Notes: a model not told the origin generated them from the sequence alone. 64,000 nt of DNA from Virgibacillus indicus (GCF_002266285.1 NZ_NPMS01000001.1:434001-498000), one strand, 5' to 3'. Counted from the first letter of the stretch, positions 24,241 through 33,500 are shown. Numbers and translations: made by a program.

Positions 24241-24447
24241 ATGCTGACAGATGCATCCATATTATTTCAAATAGCAGGAATAGGTATTATCGTAGCTTTA
24301 ATTCACACAATACTTAAGCAAATGGGAAAGGAAGAAATCGCTCAATTTGCTACACTGATAGGATTTATAATTGTATTAGTTATTGTGATTAACGGGCTTT
24401 CTGATTTATTTCAGCAGATAAAATCCGTATTTCTTTTCCAGGGGTAA
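24241..24447 (+). CDS. spoIIIAC: Stage III sporulation protein AC
   Basis: A 68-residue protein made of two membrane helices (about 8-24 and 37-55), separated by H-T-I-L-K-Q-M-G-K-E-E. This is the normal size and layout of SpoIIIAC, a small membrane component of the mother-cell side of the feeding-tube channel. The ribosome binding site is AAGGGG. The stop overlaps the spoIIIAD start. Confidence 0.92.
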   Translation: MLTDASILFQIAGIGIIVALIHTILKQMGKEEIAQFATLIGFIIVLVIVINGLSDLFQQIKSVFLFQG

Positions 24448-24845
24448 TGCAGATGGATATATTGCAAATTGTTATTTTGGGAATTATTGCAAGCATTTTA
24501 TATATCATTTTAAAAGATCTGAACAACTCCCTGGCATTTTTCCTGATTATTATAACTGGAATCATTATTTTTCTTGCTGTAATCAGTCATATCAATACAA
24601 TTTTTCAGTTAATAGAGACCTTGGGAAATAAAGCAAACATACAGGGGATGTATCTGGAAACGATACTAAAAATTATTGGCATTGCTTATATAGCAGAGCT
24701 TGGGGCAAGTCTTACGAAGGATGCGGGTCTGGGATCTGTAGCCACCAAAATTGAGCTGGCTGGAAAAATATTTATTTTATTGCTGGCTGTCCCAATTATC
24801 ACGGCAGTTATCGAAGCTATTTTAAGTTTTTTGCCTGATGTATAG
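24447..24845 (+). CDS. spoIIIAD: Stage III sporulation protein AD
   Basis: A 132-residue protein with four hydrophobic segments, homologous in layout to SpoIIIAC but duplicated. The conserved stretch L-E-T-I-L-K-I-I-G-I-A-Y-I-A-E-L-G-A and T-K-D-A-G near residues 72-95 identifies the family. The start at 24447 (MQMDILQIVIL) overlaps the spoIIIAC stop and aligns with the B. subtilis protein; the ATG at 24453 has better spacing from AGGGG and is possible. Confidence 0.92.
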   Translation: MQMDILQIVILGIIASILYIILKDLNNSLAFFLIIITGIIIFLAVISHINTIFQLIETLGNKANIQGMYLETILKIIGIAYIAELGASLTKDAGLGSVATKIELAGKIFILLLAVPIITAVIEAILSFLPDV

Positions 24846-24881
24846 GCCTGAATGTCTGACTGAAGGAGGCACTTATGGTGG

Positions 24882-26054
24882 ATGAAATTTAAAATACTTA
24901 TATTAATCCCGGTCGTTTTGATTTTATTAATAACTGGACAGGCCACTGTATCTGCAACTCCTGATGCCAATAATATTGAAAATGCTATGTTAAATGAACT
25001 CTCATTGGATGGGGTTCAAAACTATTGGAAAGAGCTTGTTGATGAGTATGGAGGATATATACCAGAACTGGATAAAACAAGCCTATATGAATTTATAAAA
25101 AGTAATGGTGAATTATCATTAAAAAGTGTATTTTCAGGTTTTCTGAAGTTTTTGTTTCATGAGCTGATCCTAAATGGGAAATTGCTTGGATCGTTAATTA
25201 TGCTTACTTTATTTTCAATCATATTACAAACAATGCATAATGCATTTGAAAAAAGTGCAGTTAGTAAGATTGCTTATTTTGTAGTATACATTGTTCTGAT
25301 TTTCATTGCATTAAACAGCTTTTATTTGGCGGTTTCCTATACAAAAGAGGCAATTGATACTATGAGCAGTTTCATGATCGCTCTTTTGCCTCTGGTTCTT
25401 GGGTTAATGGGAACATTTGGGAGTGTAATATCTGTTTCATTTTTTCATCCGATCATCCTTTTCCTTATTCCTTTAAGCGGTGTTCTTATTTCAACTTTTA
25501 TTTTGCCATTATTATTTTTATCTGCTTTATTGCTGATTGTCAGCAGTTTAAATGATAATTATAAAGTCACTCATCTGGCGAACCTATTTAAAACAGTTGC
25601 TCTGGGTACACTCGGCGTATTTTTAACGATATTCCTTGGAGTGATGTCTGTCCAAGGCGCTGCAAGTGCGATCCAAGATGGAGTTGCAATGAAAACAGCG
25701 AAATTTATAACGGGGAACTTTATACCAGTTGTTGGACGTACGTTTACCGATGCCGCGGATACAATTTTAAGCGCATCATTACTTTTGAAAAATGCAGTGG
25801 GCATAGTTGGCTTGATCTTTATTGTATTTTTGGCTTTGTTTCCCGCCATTAAGATCTTTGCAATAGCTGTTATTTATAAAATTGCGGCGGCCGTTTTGCA
25901 GCCGATTGGGGAAGGACCTGTAATTACAAGTTTAAATACGATAAGCAAATATATTATATACATTCTGGCTTGCTTACTGGCAGTATCCTTCATGTTTTTG
26001 CTGGCAATTGTGATTATTGTTGCAGCAAGTAATATTACGCTGCTTTTGAGATAG
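24882..26054 (+). CDS. spoIIIAE: Stage III sporulation protein AE
   Basis: A 390-residue protein with a signal peptide (M-K-F-K-I-L-I-L-I-P... cleavage expected near A-T-V-S-A) and a C-terminal block of about six to eight membrane helices from residue 85 on. SpoIIIAE is the largest membrane part of the complex. Translation initiation looks unusual. The AAGGAGG site lies 12 bases before this ATG, and a five-codon out-of-frame minicistron (ATG 24875, stop overlapping the spoIIIAE start) has the better spacing. Confidence 0.92.
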   Translation: MKFKILILIPVVLILLITGQATVSATPDANNIENAMLNELSLDGVQNYWKELVDEYGGYIPELDKTSLYEFIKSNGELSLKSVFSGFLKFLFHELILNGKLLGSLIMLTLFSIILQTMHNAFEKSAVSKIAYFVVYIVLIFIALNSFYLAVSYTKEAIDTMSSFMIALLPLVLGLMGTFGSVISVSFFHPIILFLIPLSGVLISTFILPLLFLSALLLIVSSLNDNYKVTHLANLFKTVALGTLGVFLTIFLGVMSVQGAASAIQDGVAMKTAKFITGNFIPVVGRTFTDAADTILSASLLLKNAVGIVGLIFIVFLALFPAIKIFAIAVIYKIAAAVLQPIGEGPVITSLNTISKYIIYILACLLAVSFMFLLAIVIIVAASNITLLLR

Positions 26055-26064
26055 GGTGATAGAT

Positions 26065-26697
26065 ATGGACGCTTTAATAGAATGGGTAACCCAAATTATA
26101 ATCTTTTTGTTACTTGCTGCAATTATTGATTTATTAATTCCGGCAACTGCAATGAAAAAATATATTAAGCTGGCAGTTGGTTTGCTATTAATATTAATTT
26201 TATTAAAACCTGTCTTTTATATTTTCAATATTGACATGGGACAAGAATTGAAAAACGCGTTTGTTCAGCTGGATCAGGAGGAAGTCAGGAATAATTCAGC
26301 AGAAAATTCTATTGAAATTCAAAAAAATGAAATACAAGCATCACAAGATGCATATATTTTAGAACAAGTGGCTGTCCCATTAAAAGATTTGGCAAAAGAT
26401 TCTTTGCTAGAGCAGTATCAGGCTGAAATTATTGACCTGGAATTTAAATTTGCAAGCGACACCCAGGCAACTGATAACAATCTGTTTGAGAATCTGGAAG
26501 AGGTCATTGTTTATCTAAGAGAATTAGGGGATGAGGAGGGTGCAGTGAGTGTTGTAGATGACATTGTAATTAATACAGATGACCCGTCAGAAAATGAAAA
26601 GGGACAAGATGATGAAGACATAAAAGATTTATTGCGAGAGGTATGGGAGCTAAAAAACAAGGACTTAACGATCATATGGGAGGGAGGGGCATCTTGA
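26065..26697 (+). CDS. spoIIIAF: Stage III sporulation protein AF
   Basis: A 210-residue protein with two N-terminal membrane helices (about 9-25 and 32-53) and a soluble domain of the ring-forming type found in SpoIIIAF-AH. The C-terminal tail is acidic (D-D-P-S-E-N-E-K-G-Q-D-D-E-D). The ATG at 26065 follows AGGGTGA; an in-frame GTG at 26056 lies within that site. It overlaps spoIIIAG by four bases. Confidence 0.9.
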   Translation: MDALIEWVTQIIIFLLLAAIIDLLIPATAMKKYIKLAVGLLLILILLKPVFYIFNIDMGQELKNAFVQLDQEEVRNNSAENSIEIQKNEIQASQDAYILEQVAVPLKDLAKDSLLEQYQAEIIDLEFKFASDTQATDNNLFENLEEVIVYLRELGDEEGAVSVVDDIVINTDDPSENEKGQDDEDIKDLLREVWELKNKDLTIIWEGGAS

Positions 26698-27326
26698 AGC
26701 ACAGAATCGAAAAATTCCTGCAGCAGAAAGAAGATGGGAAGTTTAAACCGCCATCTAAAAAAGTCGGATATATAATTATTATGGCTTTAGTCGGTTTATT
26801 GCTGATCATACTTGGAAATGTATTTTCATCCTCGCCAGATGAGACAGAAAATGAAAGTCAATTAGATATTCAAATGCAACAAAATGTTCAGGAAACTAGT
26901 TCGGAGGAAGTATCTGAAACTTCTGATGTATCTGAACTCGAAGCTAGCTATAAAAAGGACCTGGAAGAAATGCTTAATAAAATACAAGGGGTATCTGATG
27001 CGGAAGTAATGATAAATCTCGATTCAACAAAAGTAAAGGTATACCAGAAAAACCTTATTAAAGGTCAGCAGAAAACCGATGAATCTGATCGCAATGGCGG
27101 AACACGAAAAGTTGAGGACAGTACAGAAGATTCACAAACAGTATTAGTCAGACAAGGAGATAAAGAAGTGCCGCTGTTAATACAAACAAAAAAGCCTGAA
27201 GTAAGAGGTGTTTTTGCAGTCGCACAAGGAGCTGACCATGCTTCTGTAAAACAATGGATGGTAAAGGCAATATCACGTGTGCTTGATGTTCCAACACACA
27301 GAATCTCTGTAATGCCGAAAAATTAA
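26694..27326 (+). CDS. spoIIIAG: Stage III sporulation protein AG
   Basis: A protein of about 210 residues with one membrane helix (about 24-41), an acidic linker and a C-terminal YscJ/FliF-like ring-building motif domain (E-E-M-L-N-K-I-Q-G-V-S-D-A-E-V-M-I-N-L). In B. subtilis SpoIIIAG forms a 30-subunit ring in the intermembrane space. The TTG at 26694 overlaps the spoIIIAF stop and follows GGGAGGGG; an ATG at 26676 inside spoIIIAF is a less likely start. Confidence 0.92.
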   Translation: MKHRIEKFLQQKEDGKFKPPSKKVGYIIIMALVGLLLIILGNVFSSSPDETENESQLDIQMQQNVQETSSEEVSETSDVSELEASYKKDLEEMLNKIQGVSDAEVMINLDSTKVKVYQKNLIKGQQKTDESDRNGGTRKVEDSTEDSQTVLVRQGDKEVPLLIQTKKPEVRGVFAVAQGADHASVKQWMVKAISRVLDVPTHRISVMPKN

Positions 27327-27340
27327 AGGGAGGAAAAAAA

Positions 27341-27898
27341 ATGTTAAAAAAACAAACGGTGTGGCTTCTGACAATGTTAAGTTTAATGATTGTACTGAGT
27401 GTCTACTATATGACCTCAGATACGGATGACCTGGCATATATAGATAATGGTCAAAATGATTCCGAGCAAGCTGCCACAACAGATTCAGGGGAAGCAGAAG
27501 GGGATGATGCAACAGTTGAGGACATGACCAATCTTGGGGGAGATGAACTTTATACTACAATGCGTATGGAAGTACAGGATGATAGAAGTATGCAAATTGC
27601 CCGCCTTGAAGAAATTGTAACATCCGGTTCTTCAACCATTGATGAAAAGGACCAGGCCCTTAAGGACATAGACGTCTTGGAAAGTTTATCGACAAAGGAA
27701 AAGATTTTAGAGCAATCAATCTTGACAAACAATGAGTACCAGGATGTGCTGGTCCGTTCAGAAGATGATAAGGTTCATGTAAGTGTAAAAGTGGATCAGC
27801 TTACAAATACGGAGGTAGTTAATATCATGCAGCTGGTCAGGGAAGAATTTGGGGATATACCGGTAAACGTAAATTATCAGCCTAATTTGGATGAATAA
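27341..27898 (+). CDS. spoIIIAH: Stage III sporulation protein AH
   Basis: A 185-residue protein with one N-terminal membrane helix (about 6-24), an acidic linker and a C-terminal YscJ/FliF-type ring domain (Q-S-I-L-T-N-N-E-Y-Q-D-V-L-V-R-S, V-H-V-S-V-K-V-D). Its extracellular part binds forespore SpoIIQ and bridges the two membranes. The ribosome binding site is AAAGGGAGG. Last gene of the operon, ended by a good terminator. Confidence 0.94.
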   Translation: MLKKQTVWLLTMLSLMIVLSVYYMTSDTDDLAYIDNGQNDSEQAATTDSGEAEGDDATVEDMTNLGGDELYTTMRMEVQDDRSMQIARLEEIVTSGSSTIDEKDQALKDIDVLESLSTKEKILEQSILTNNEYQDVLVRSEDDKVHVSVKVDQLTNTEVVNIMQLVREEFGDIPVNVNYQPNLDE

Positions 27899-27906
27899 CA
27901 GAAAGA

Positions 27907-27938
27907 ACCCGAGCAAAAATAATTGCTCGGGTATTTTC
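27907..27938 (+). terminator. Rho-independent terminator of the spoIIIA operon
   Basis: ACCCGAGCAA pairs exactly with TTGCTCGGGT around a 6-base loop, followed by ATTTTC. Confidence 0.85.
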
Positions 27939-28045
27939 ATGGTGTTAACTTATAAACCATTCGCAATGGTACCGTAATATTGCTATAATTAAACTGTGAA
28001 AGCGATTTTAGATTACATAGTAATGTGTAAACTTATCGGTAAACC

Positions 28046-28075
28046 TTGATGTTTTGTAATGATTTATCGTAAAAT
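28046..28075 (+). promoter_or_regulatory. Candidate sigma-A promoter of accBC
   Basis: TTGATG (28046-28051), an 18-base spacer and TAAAAT (28070-28075). The predicted start, near 28082, lies just before the FapR-like box. Confidence 0.5.
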
Positions 28076-28089
28076 GTTAAGAGGTGTTA

Positions 28090-28106
28090 TTAGTACCTAA
28101 TAGTAA
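28090..28106. promoter_or_regulatory. FapR-like operator upstream of accB
   Basis: TTAGTACCTAATAGTAA closely matches the 17-bp FapR box (TTAGTACCTGATAATAA-type, strongly conserved left half TTAGTACC). It lies at about +8 to +24 of the predicted transcript, where a repressor would block transcription. FapR is released by malonyl-CoA, the product made downstream of AccBC. Confidence 0.68.
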
Positions 28107-28132
28107 AAGCTGACAATGAAAGGGTGCCAGAA

Positions 28133-28636
28133 ATGTTAAAAGTTCAGGAAATACGTGAAATAATCAAATTGATAGACCAATCTTCCATTAGCGAATTTAC
28201 CTATGAAACAAACGGAACTACAGTATCAATGAAAAAAAATAATGGAAATAATACTGTTCAAACACAAGTTCAGCCTGTAATTTCAATGGAACAGCAATCA
28301 AACGATACACCTAAAACAGAAGTACAGGAACAAACTGTGCCAAGTACATCTGAAACACCAGAAAAAAAGACTGAACTGGAAAGTAAAACCGAATATGATT
28401 ATGAAATCGTCTCACCTATGGTCGGCACGCTTTATACAGCCGCGTCACCGGAAAGTGACCCATACGTATCAAAGGGCAGTGCAGTTGAAAAAGATACGGT
28501 TGTATGTATCGTCGAAGCAATGAAATTATTTAATGAGATTGAAGCAGAAGTCTCTGGTGAAATTGTTGAAATATTGGCTGAAGATGGCGAGCTAGTTGAA
28601 TATGGTCAGCCATTGTTTAGAGTAAAGTCTAGGTGA
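28133..28636 (+). CDS. accB: Acetyl-CoA carboxylase biotin carboxyl carrier protein
   Basis: A 167-residue carrier protein. The N-terminal part is followed by a Gln/Thr/Glu-rich linker (about 40-88) and the biotinyl domain. E-A-M-K-L-F-N-E-I contains the lysine that receives biotin, near residue 131. It carries carboxybiotin from AccC to the carboxyltransferase AccAD, encoded elsewhere, and may also serve the YqjD carboxyltransferase at 58 kb (inference). The ATG at 28133 follows AAAGGGTG. accC follows directly. A FapR-like box suggests control by malonyl-CoA level. Confidence 0.95.
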   Translation: MLKVQEIREIIKLIDQSSISEFTYETNGTTVSMKKNNGNNTVQTQVQPVISMEQQSNDTPKTEVQEQTVPSTSETPEKKTELESKTEYDYEIVSPMVGTLYTAASPESDPYVSKGSAVEKDTVVCIVEAMKLFNEIEAEVSGEIVEILAEDGELVEYGQPLFRVKSR

Positions 28637-28649
28637 GGGGATGTATCAA

Positions 28650-30008
28650 GTGATAAAAAAACTGTTAATTGCTAACAGAGGGGAGATAGCAGTACGGATT
28701 ATACGTGCATGCAAAGAGATGGGAATCGAAACTGTTGCTGTATATTCAGAAGCAGATAAAGAATCATTGCATGTTCAATTAGCAGATGAAGCATACTGCA
28801 TCGGTCCAACCTTAAGTAAGGACAGCTATCTTAATTTTACTAACATAATGAGTGTGGCAACACTGACAGAGGTTCAAGCCATCCATCCTGGATATGGTTT
28901 TTTAGCAGAGAATGCTGACTTTGCAGAAATTTGCAGGGAATGTAATATAACTTTTGTTGGACCTACTCCGGAGGCCATTCAAAAAATGGGGATTAAGGAT
29001 GTTGCCAGGGAAACAATGGCAAAAGCCAATGTCCCTATTGTGCCAGGTTCTGATGGGATCATAGAAAATGAGGAACAAGCAAAAGAAATAGCAGAAAGTA
29101 TTGGTTATCCGGTTATTATTAAAGCCACTGCCGGGGGTGGCGGAAAAGGAATCCGGGTTGCAAGAACAGAAGAAGATCTGATTAAAGGCATACAGGTTAC
29201 CCAAAAAGAAGCTGAAACAGCATTTGGAAACGCTGGTGTATATATCGAAAAATATATTGAAGATTTTCGTCATGTTGAAATCCAGATCCTGGCTGATAAA
29301 CATGGAAACGTTATACACTTGGGAGAGAGAGACTGCACAATTCAAAGAAGGCTGCAAAAGCTGATTGAAGAATCACCATCACCGGCACTGACACCGGAAA
29401 TACGGCAGAAAATGGGTGAGGCTTCCGTTAAAGCTGCAAAAGCAGTAAATTACGAAGGTGCTGGTACCATCGAATACATTTTTGACAGAGAAAGCAAAGA
29501 ATTTTATTTCATGGAGATGAATACCAGAATTCAGGTGGAACATCCTGTCACTGAGATGGTAACTGGTGTGGATTTAATAAAGGAACAGATTAAAATTGCC
29601 AATAATGAGGAGCTTTCTTTCAAACAGGGAGATGTAGAATTTGAAGGATGGGCCATTGAATGCAGAATTAACGCAGAGAACCCTTTTAAAAACTTCATGC
29701 CTTCTGCTGGTGAGATAAAAATGTATTTGCCTCCAGGAGGTTTAGGTGTAAGAATCGATTCTGCAGCATATCCTGGTTATATGATACCACCTTATTATGA
29801 TTCCATGATCGCTAAACTCATTGCATATGGTTCTACCCGTGAAGATGCGGTTACCCGCATGAAGCGTGCTTTAGATGAGTTTGTAGTTGAGGGCATTCAT
29901 ACAACTATTCCATTTCATCGCTTAATTATGGATCATGATGTTTTTGTGAAAGGTGATTTTAATACGAAATTTTTAGAGGATAACCCTATACTGGAAACAG
30001 AAAAATAG
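28650..30008 (+). CDS. accC: Acetyl-CoA carboxylase biotin carboxylase
   Basis: A 452-residue ATP-grasp enzyme that carboxylates biotin on AccB with bicarbonate and [11 protein letters not shown] is at the N-terminus, the glycine-rich loop [12 protein letters not shown] near residue 160, R-D-C-T-I-Q-R-R near 231 and [13 protein letters not shown] near 289, with the catalytic Arg-Glu region. The GTG at 28650 ([10 protein letters not shown]) follows GAGGGG by nine bases; the upstream ATG overlaps the ribosome binding site. Cytosolic, in operon with accB. Confidence 0.96.
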   Translation: MIKKLLIANRGEIAVRIIRACKEMGIETVAVYSEADKESLHVQLADEAYCIGPTLSKDSYLNFTNIMSVATLTEVQAIHPGYGFLAENADFAEICRECNITFVGPTPEAIQKMGIKDVARETMAKANVPIVPGSDGIIENEEQAKEIAESIGYPVIIKATAGGGGKGIRVARTEEDLIKGIQVTQKEAETAFGNAGVYIEKYIEDFRHVEIQILADKHGNVIHLGERDCTIQRRLQKLIEESPSPALTPEIRQKMGEASVKAAKAVNYEGAGTIEYIFDRESKEFYFMEMNTRIQVEHPVTEMVTGVDLIKEQIKIANNEELSFKQGDVEFEGWAIECRINAENPFKNFMPSAGEIKMYLPPGGLGVRIDSAAYPGYMIPPYYDSMIAKLIAYGSTREDAVTRMKRALDEFVVEGIHTTIPFHRLIMDHDVFVKGDFNTKFLEDNPILETEK

Positions 30009-30045
30009 GAGCTGTCCGTAAACTCTCAGGTAAAGGAGTGGGAAC

Positions 30046-30444
30046 ATGAGTGAACAACCTTTGTTAAACGTTAGTGAAGATACCAGTCTTGGTAAGGTTG
30101 AAATTGCTCCAGAAGTAATCGAGGTTATTGCTGGAATAGCAGCTGCAGAAGTGGATGGACTATTTGCAATGCGGGGTAATTTTGCTTCTGGTGTTGTTGA
30201 GAAATTCGGAAAAAAATCCCATAGTAAGGGAGTTAAAGTTGAATTAACTGATAACGGCATTCTAATCGATTTGTTTGTGGTGTTAAACTTTGGGGTTTCA
30301 ATACCGGAGGTCGCTCAAAATCTGCAGTCAAATATCAGGCAGACCTTGAAAAGTATGACAGCACTGGAAATCGACGAGATTAATGTTCATGTCGTTGGAA
30401 TTCAGATGGATGGCAAAGAAGGCTCCGGCGAAATAGCTGAATAA
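30046..30444 (+). CDS. yqhY: Asp23/Gls24 family protein YqhY
   Basis: A 132-residue Asp23/DUF322-family protein (V-E-I-A-P-E-V-I-E-V-I-A-G-I-A-A-A-E-V at its start, then V-x-V-E-L-T-D-N-G). It usually lies downstream of accBC, as here, and in B. subtilis it is linked to control of acetyl-CoA carboxylase activity. The C-terminus is short and acidic. The ribosome binding site is AAAGGAG. A terminator follows, so accB-accC-yqhY form one transcript. Confidence 0.9.
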   Translation: MSEQPLLNVSEDTSLGKVEIAPEVIEVIAGIAAAEVDGLFAMRGNFASGVVEKFGKKSHSKGVKVELTDNGILIDLFVVLNFGVSIPEVAQNLQSNIRQTLKSMTALEIDEINVHVVGIQMDGKEGSGEIAE

Positions 30445-30447
30445 ATT

Positions 30448-30494
30448 GATCAAGGTCAGAAGGGAAGGACCCTTTTGACCTTGATTTATTTTTG
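30448..30494 (+). terminator. Rho-independent terminator of accBC-yqhY
   Basis: ATCAAGGTC pairs with GACCTTGAT, with an inner GGG/CCC pairing, followed by TTATTTTT. Confidence 0.82.
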
Positions 30495-30677
30495 TATTAA
30501 TAGTGAATTATTAAGAACTTTTAATTCAACCAGTAACATTACAGATGAAGCATGTTTTCCTGGAAATTAGTCCTACCGGTAAGACGTATTTCAAGTGTAG
30601 GTGTTTCTAGCTTATCCATCTTAATCGTGTTATTATTTGAAAGAGAAAGTATACCCCTCTAAAAGGAGCTAGAAAGA

Positions 30678-31058
30678 ATGAACCGACATACAGCTAGGGA
30701 AAAAGCATTTCAAATACTTTTCCAATTGGATATCAACGATAATGAACCAAAGACTGCAATTCAGGATTTTCTGGAAACGGAAGAGACTAATGAGTTTTTG
30801 GCTGCACTGGTGGAGGGTGTTTCGGAAAATAAGAATGAAATCGATAATATAATTGATGAGCATCTTGAAAATTGGACGCTGAAACGCATTGCTGCCGTTG
30901 AAAAAACAATCTTGAGAATTGCGACATTCGAAATTAAATTTATAAATGATATACCTGTGAGTGTTTCCATAAACGAAGCAATTGAACTTGGCAATAGTTA
31001 TGGAGATGATAAATCAGGCAAATTTATTAATGGTGTCTTATCAAAAATCATTGCATAA
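30678..31058 (+). CDS. nusB: Transcription antitermination factor NusB
   Basis: A 126-residue all-helical RNA-binding protein that joins NusE (S10) on the boxA element of rRNA leaders. Typical motifs are R-E-K-A-F-Q-I-L-F-Q-L-D near the N-terminus, A-A-V-E-K-T-I-L-R-I-A and P-V-S-V-S-I-N-E-A-I-E-L in the second half. The ribosome binding site is AAAAGGAG. An extended -10-like TGTTATTAT at 30628-30636 could be its promoter. It starts the run nusB-folD-xseA-xseB-ispA. The preceding 180 bases show no other feature. Confidence 0.95.
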   Translation: MNRHTAREKAFQILFQLDINDNEPKTAIQDFLETEETNEFLAALVEGVSENKNEIDNIIDEHLENWTLKRIAAVEKTILRIATFEIKFINDIPVSVSINEAIELGNSYGDDKSGKFINGVLSKIIA

Positions 31059-31074
31059 AAGGGGATGTTAGATT

Positions 31075-31926
31075 TTGACTGGTACAATTATAAATGGTAA
31101 AGAACTAGCACAAGAACTTCGGCAAAATATGAAGGGTGAAGTTTTACAATTAAAAGAACGTGGAGTCACTCCTCATTTAAGTGTTATATTAATCGGGGAT
31201 AATCCTGCTTCAAAATCTTATGTCAATGGTAAAAAGAAAGCCTCGGATGAGGTTGGAATATCATCTGAAGTTATTGAATTGCCTGCAGAAACTACAGAAG
31301 AGAAACTGCTTCATTTAATCGATGACCTTAATAAGAATCATGCAGTACATGGTATTTTAGTTCAGCTGCCGATGCCGGAGCATATCAGGGAACAGCAAGT
31401 GATTGAAGCAATTGATCCTTCAAAGGATGTAGATGGATTTCATCCGATAAACATCGGCAGAATGATGACAGGCAAGGATACTTTGCTTCCATGTACTCCT
31501 TTTGGAATTATTACCATGCTTAAGTCAAAAAACATTGATATCGCAGGTAAACATGCAGTCGTAATCGGCAGAAGCAATATCGTTGGAAAGCCTGTCGGTC
31601 AATTGCTGCTGAACGAAAATGCAACTGTTACGTATTGCCATTCAAAAACAGCTGATTTAAAAGAACATACAAAAAAGGCTGATATACTAATTGTCGCGGT
31701 TGGAAAAGCCCATGCAGTGAATGAAGATTTTATTAAAGACGGAGCTGTTGTGATTGATGTTGGCATCAACAGAGTGGATGGTTCGTTAACCGGTGATGTG
31801 GATTTCGACAGTGCGAAAAAGAAGGCGGCTTATATAACACCAGTACCAAGAGGTGTTGGTCCGATGACAATTGCTATGCTATTAAAAAATACCATTAAAG
31901 CCGCTGAAGGACTGTCTGATAATTGA
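31075..31926 (+). CDS. folD: Methylenetetrahydrofolate dehydrogenase/cyclohydrolase
   Basis: A 283-residue bifunctional enzyme interconverting 5,10-methylene-, methenyl- and 10-formyl-THF with NADP. S-Y-V-N-G-K-K-K-A has the catalytic Tyr and Lys near residues 49-55. V-Q-L-P-M-P near 100, P-C-T-P near 140, and the Rossmann motif V-I-G-R-S-N-I-V-G-K-P are also clear. It starts with TTG, nine bases after AAAGGGG. Its stop overlaps the xseA start. It uses the methylene-THF that the glycine cleavage system makes. Confidence 0.96.
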   Translation: MTGTIINGKELAQELRQNMKGEVLQLKERGVTPHLSVILIGDNPASKSYVNGKKKASDEVGISSEVIELPAETTEEKLLHLIDDLNKNHAVHGILVQLPMPEHIREQQVIEAIDPSKDVDGFHPINIGRMMTGKDTLLPCTPFGIITMLKSKNIDIAGKHAVVIGRSNIVGKPVGQLLLNENATVTYCHSKTADLKEHTKKADILIVAVGKAHAVNEDFIKDGAVVIDVGINRVDGSLTGDVDFDSAKKKAAYITPVPRGVGPMTIAMLLKNTIKAAEGLSDN

Positions 31927-33281
31927 AGGATAAATATTTAACAGTTACTGCACTGACGAAATACATCAAACGTAAAATTGACACAGATCCGCATTTAAAA
32001 AATATCTGGCTTAAGGGTGAGATTTCTAACTTTAAGCATCATAGCCGGGGACATATGTATCTAACAATCAAGGATGATCAGACACGATTGCAGGCAGTTA
32101 TGTTTGCTGGCAATAACCGGTCACTGAAATTTTATCCTGAAAATGGAATGAATGTACTGATCAGAGGGGAAATCAGTGTCTTTGAAACATATGGCCAATA
32201 TCAGCTCTATATTCAGCAAATGGAACCTGATGGAATCGGAGCACTTTATTTAGCATTTGAGCAGCTAAAGGAAAAATTACATAAGCTTGGTTATTTTGAT
32301 CCAGTCCATAAAAAGGAAATTCCATTATATCCAAAACATATAGGGGTTATTACCTCACCAACAGGTGCTGCTGTCCGCGATATTATTACAACAATTAAAA
32401 GGAGGTATCCTATTGCTGCAATAACGGTAATTCCTGCCTTAGTACAGGGGCCAAATGCAGCAGCTTCCATACAGCAGGCAATTGAAACTGCAAACAAAAA
32501 AGAGTTATTTGATGTGTTGATTGCAGGACGAGGCGGGGGCTCCATAGAGGAATTATGGAGTTTTAATGAAGAAATAGTTGCAAAGGCTATTTTTGAATCA
32601 CAAATCCCTGTTATCTCTGCGGTTGGGCATGAAACGGATATAACCATCAGTGATTATGTGGCTGATTTACGTGCCCCAACTCCAACCGGTGCTGCAGAAA
32701 TGGCAGTTCCTTCCCAGTTTGATTTAAAGGAAAGAGTATTCAGCTTAAATCGATCACTGGGAAGGGAAATGAAAAGGCAAATAATTGATCACAAAAAACA
32801 TATAAACCGGATTGAACAATCTTATGCTTTTCGATATCCCGAACAGCTTCTTAAACAAAAAGAACAGGAACTGGATCGATTCGTGGAAATGATGCTGAAA
32901 GCTGCTAATCAAAATATGAAACAGCAGGCTTTGGCTTTTTCAAACCTTAATTCGCGTCTCCTTGCTCAACATCCCAAAAAACAAATAGAACAATATCAAA
33001 AAGATCTGTTTCAGCTTATGAGACAGCAAACCAGTAATATGACCCAAATACTTGACAAGAAAAAGCAGCTGGTTCTAAATACAATTGAAAAACTTACACT
33101 TTTGAATCCTTTGGAAATAATGAAAAGGGGTTTTGCAATACCATATACCTATCAAGGGGAAATTATAAAGTCTGTGGAGCAGCTAAATGAAGAGGATAAA
33201 ATAAAAGTAAACTTACAGGATGGAATTCTAAATTGTGAAATCATCAATGTGGAGGGGAAATATGATGAGCGAAACGAATGA
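31923..33281 (+). CDS. xseA: Exodeoxyribonuclease VII large subunit
   Basis: A 452-residue nuclease subunit. The N-terminal OB-fold (W-L-K-G-E-I-S-N-F-K-x-H-S-R-G-H-M-Y) binds single-stranded DNA. The catalytic region has I-G-V-I-T-S-P-T-G-A-A-V-R-D-I, R-G-G-G-S-I-E-E-L-W-S-F-N and V-G-H-E-T-D. A long coiled coil rich in Lys/Gln follows (about 260-400) and binds several XseB subunits. It starts with TTG overlapping the folD stop. The enzyme degrades single-stranded DNA in repair. Confidence 0.95.
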   Translation: MKDKYLTVTALTKYIKRKIDTDPHLKNIWLKGEISNFKHHSRGHMYLTIKDDQTRLQAVMFAGNNRSLKFYPENGMNVLIRGEISVFETYGQYQLYIQQMEPDGIGALYLAFEQLKEKLHKLGYFDPVHKKEIPLYPKHIGVITSPTGAAVRDIITTIKRRYPIAAITVIPALVQGPNAAASIQQAIETANKKELFDVLIAGRGGGSIEELWSFNEEIVAKAIFESQIPVISAVGHETDITISDYVADLRAPTPTGAAEMAVPSQFDLKERVFSLNRSLGREMKRQIIDHKKHINRIEQSYAFRYPEQLLKQKEQELDRFVEMMLKAANQNMKQQALAFSNLNSRLLAQHPKKQIEQYQKDLFQLMRQQTSNMTQILDKKKQLVLNTIEKLTLLNPLEIMKRGFAIPYTYQGEIIKSVEQLNEEDKIKVNLQDGILNCEIINVEGKYDERNE

Positions 33282-33498
33282 AATTACATTCGAACAAGCA
33301 ATGGAACAACTTGAAAAGGTCGTCGAAAAACTGGAAGGAGGAGACGTACCTCTTGAAAAAGCAATAAATTATTATCAGGAAGGTATGAACCTCTCCAAAA
33401 TTTGTAATGATAAACTTACAAATGTCCAGGCAAAAATGACACAAATCATCAATGACCGAGGAGAAATGGAACCCTTTGAAATACAGGAGGAAGAATAA
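33262..33498 (+). CDS. xseB: Exodeoxyribonuclease VII small subunit
   Basis: A 78-residue helical subunit with the family motif F-E-Q-A-M-E-Q-L-E-K-V-V-E-K-L-E-G-G-D-V-P-L-E-K-A and Y-Y-Q-E-G-M. ATG 33262 follows GGAGGGG; the next codon is also ATG and could be used. The first 20 bases overlap xseA. It binds the XseA coiled coil to form the active enzyme. Confidence 0.93.
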   Translation: MMSETNEITFEQAMEQLEKVVEKLEGGDVPLEKAINYYQEGMNLSKICNDKLTNVQAKMTQIINDRGEMEPFEIQEEE

Positions 33499-33500
33499 TT

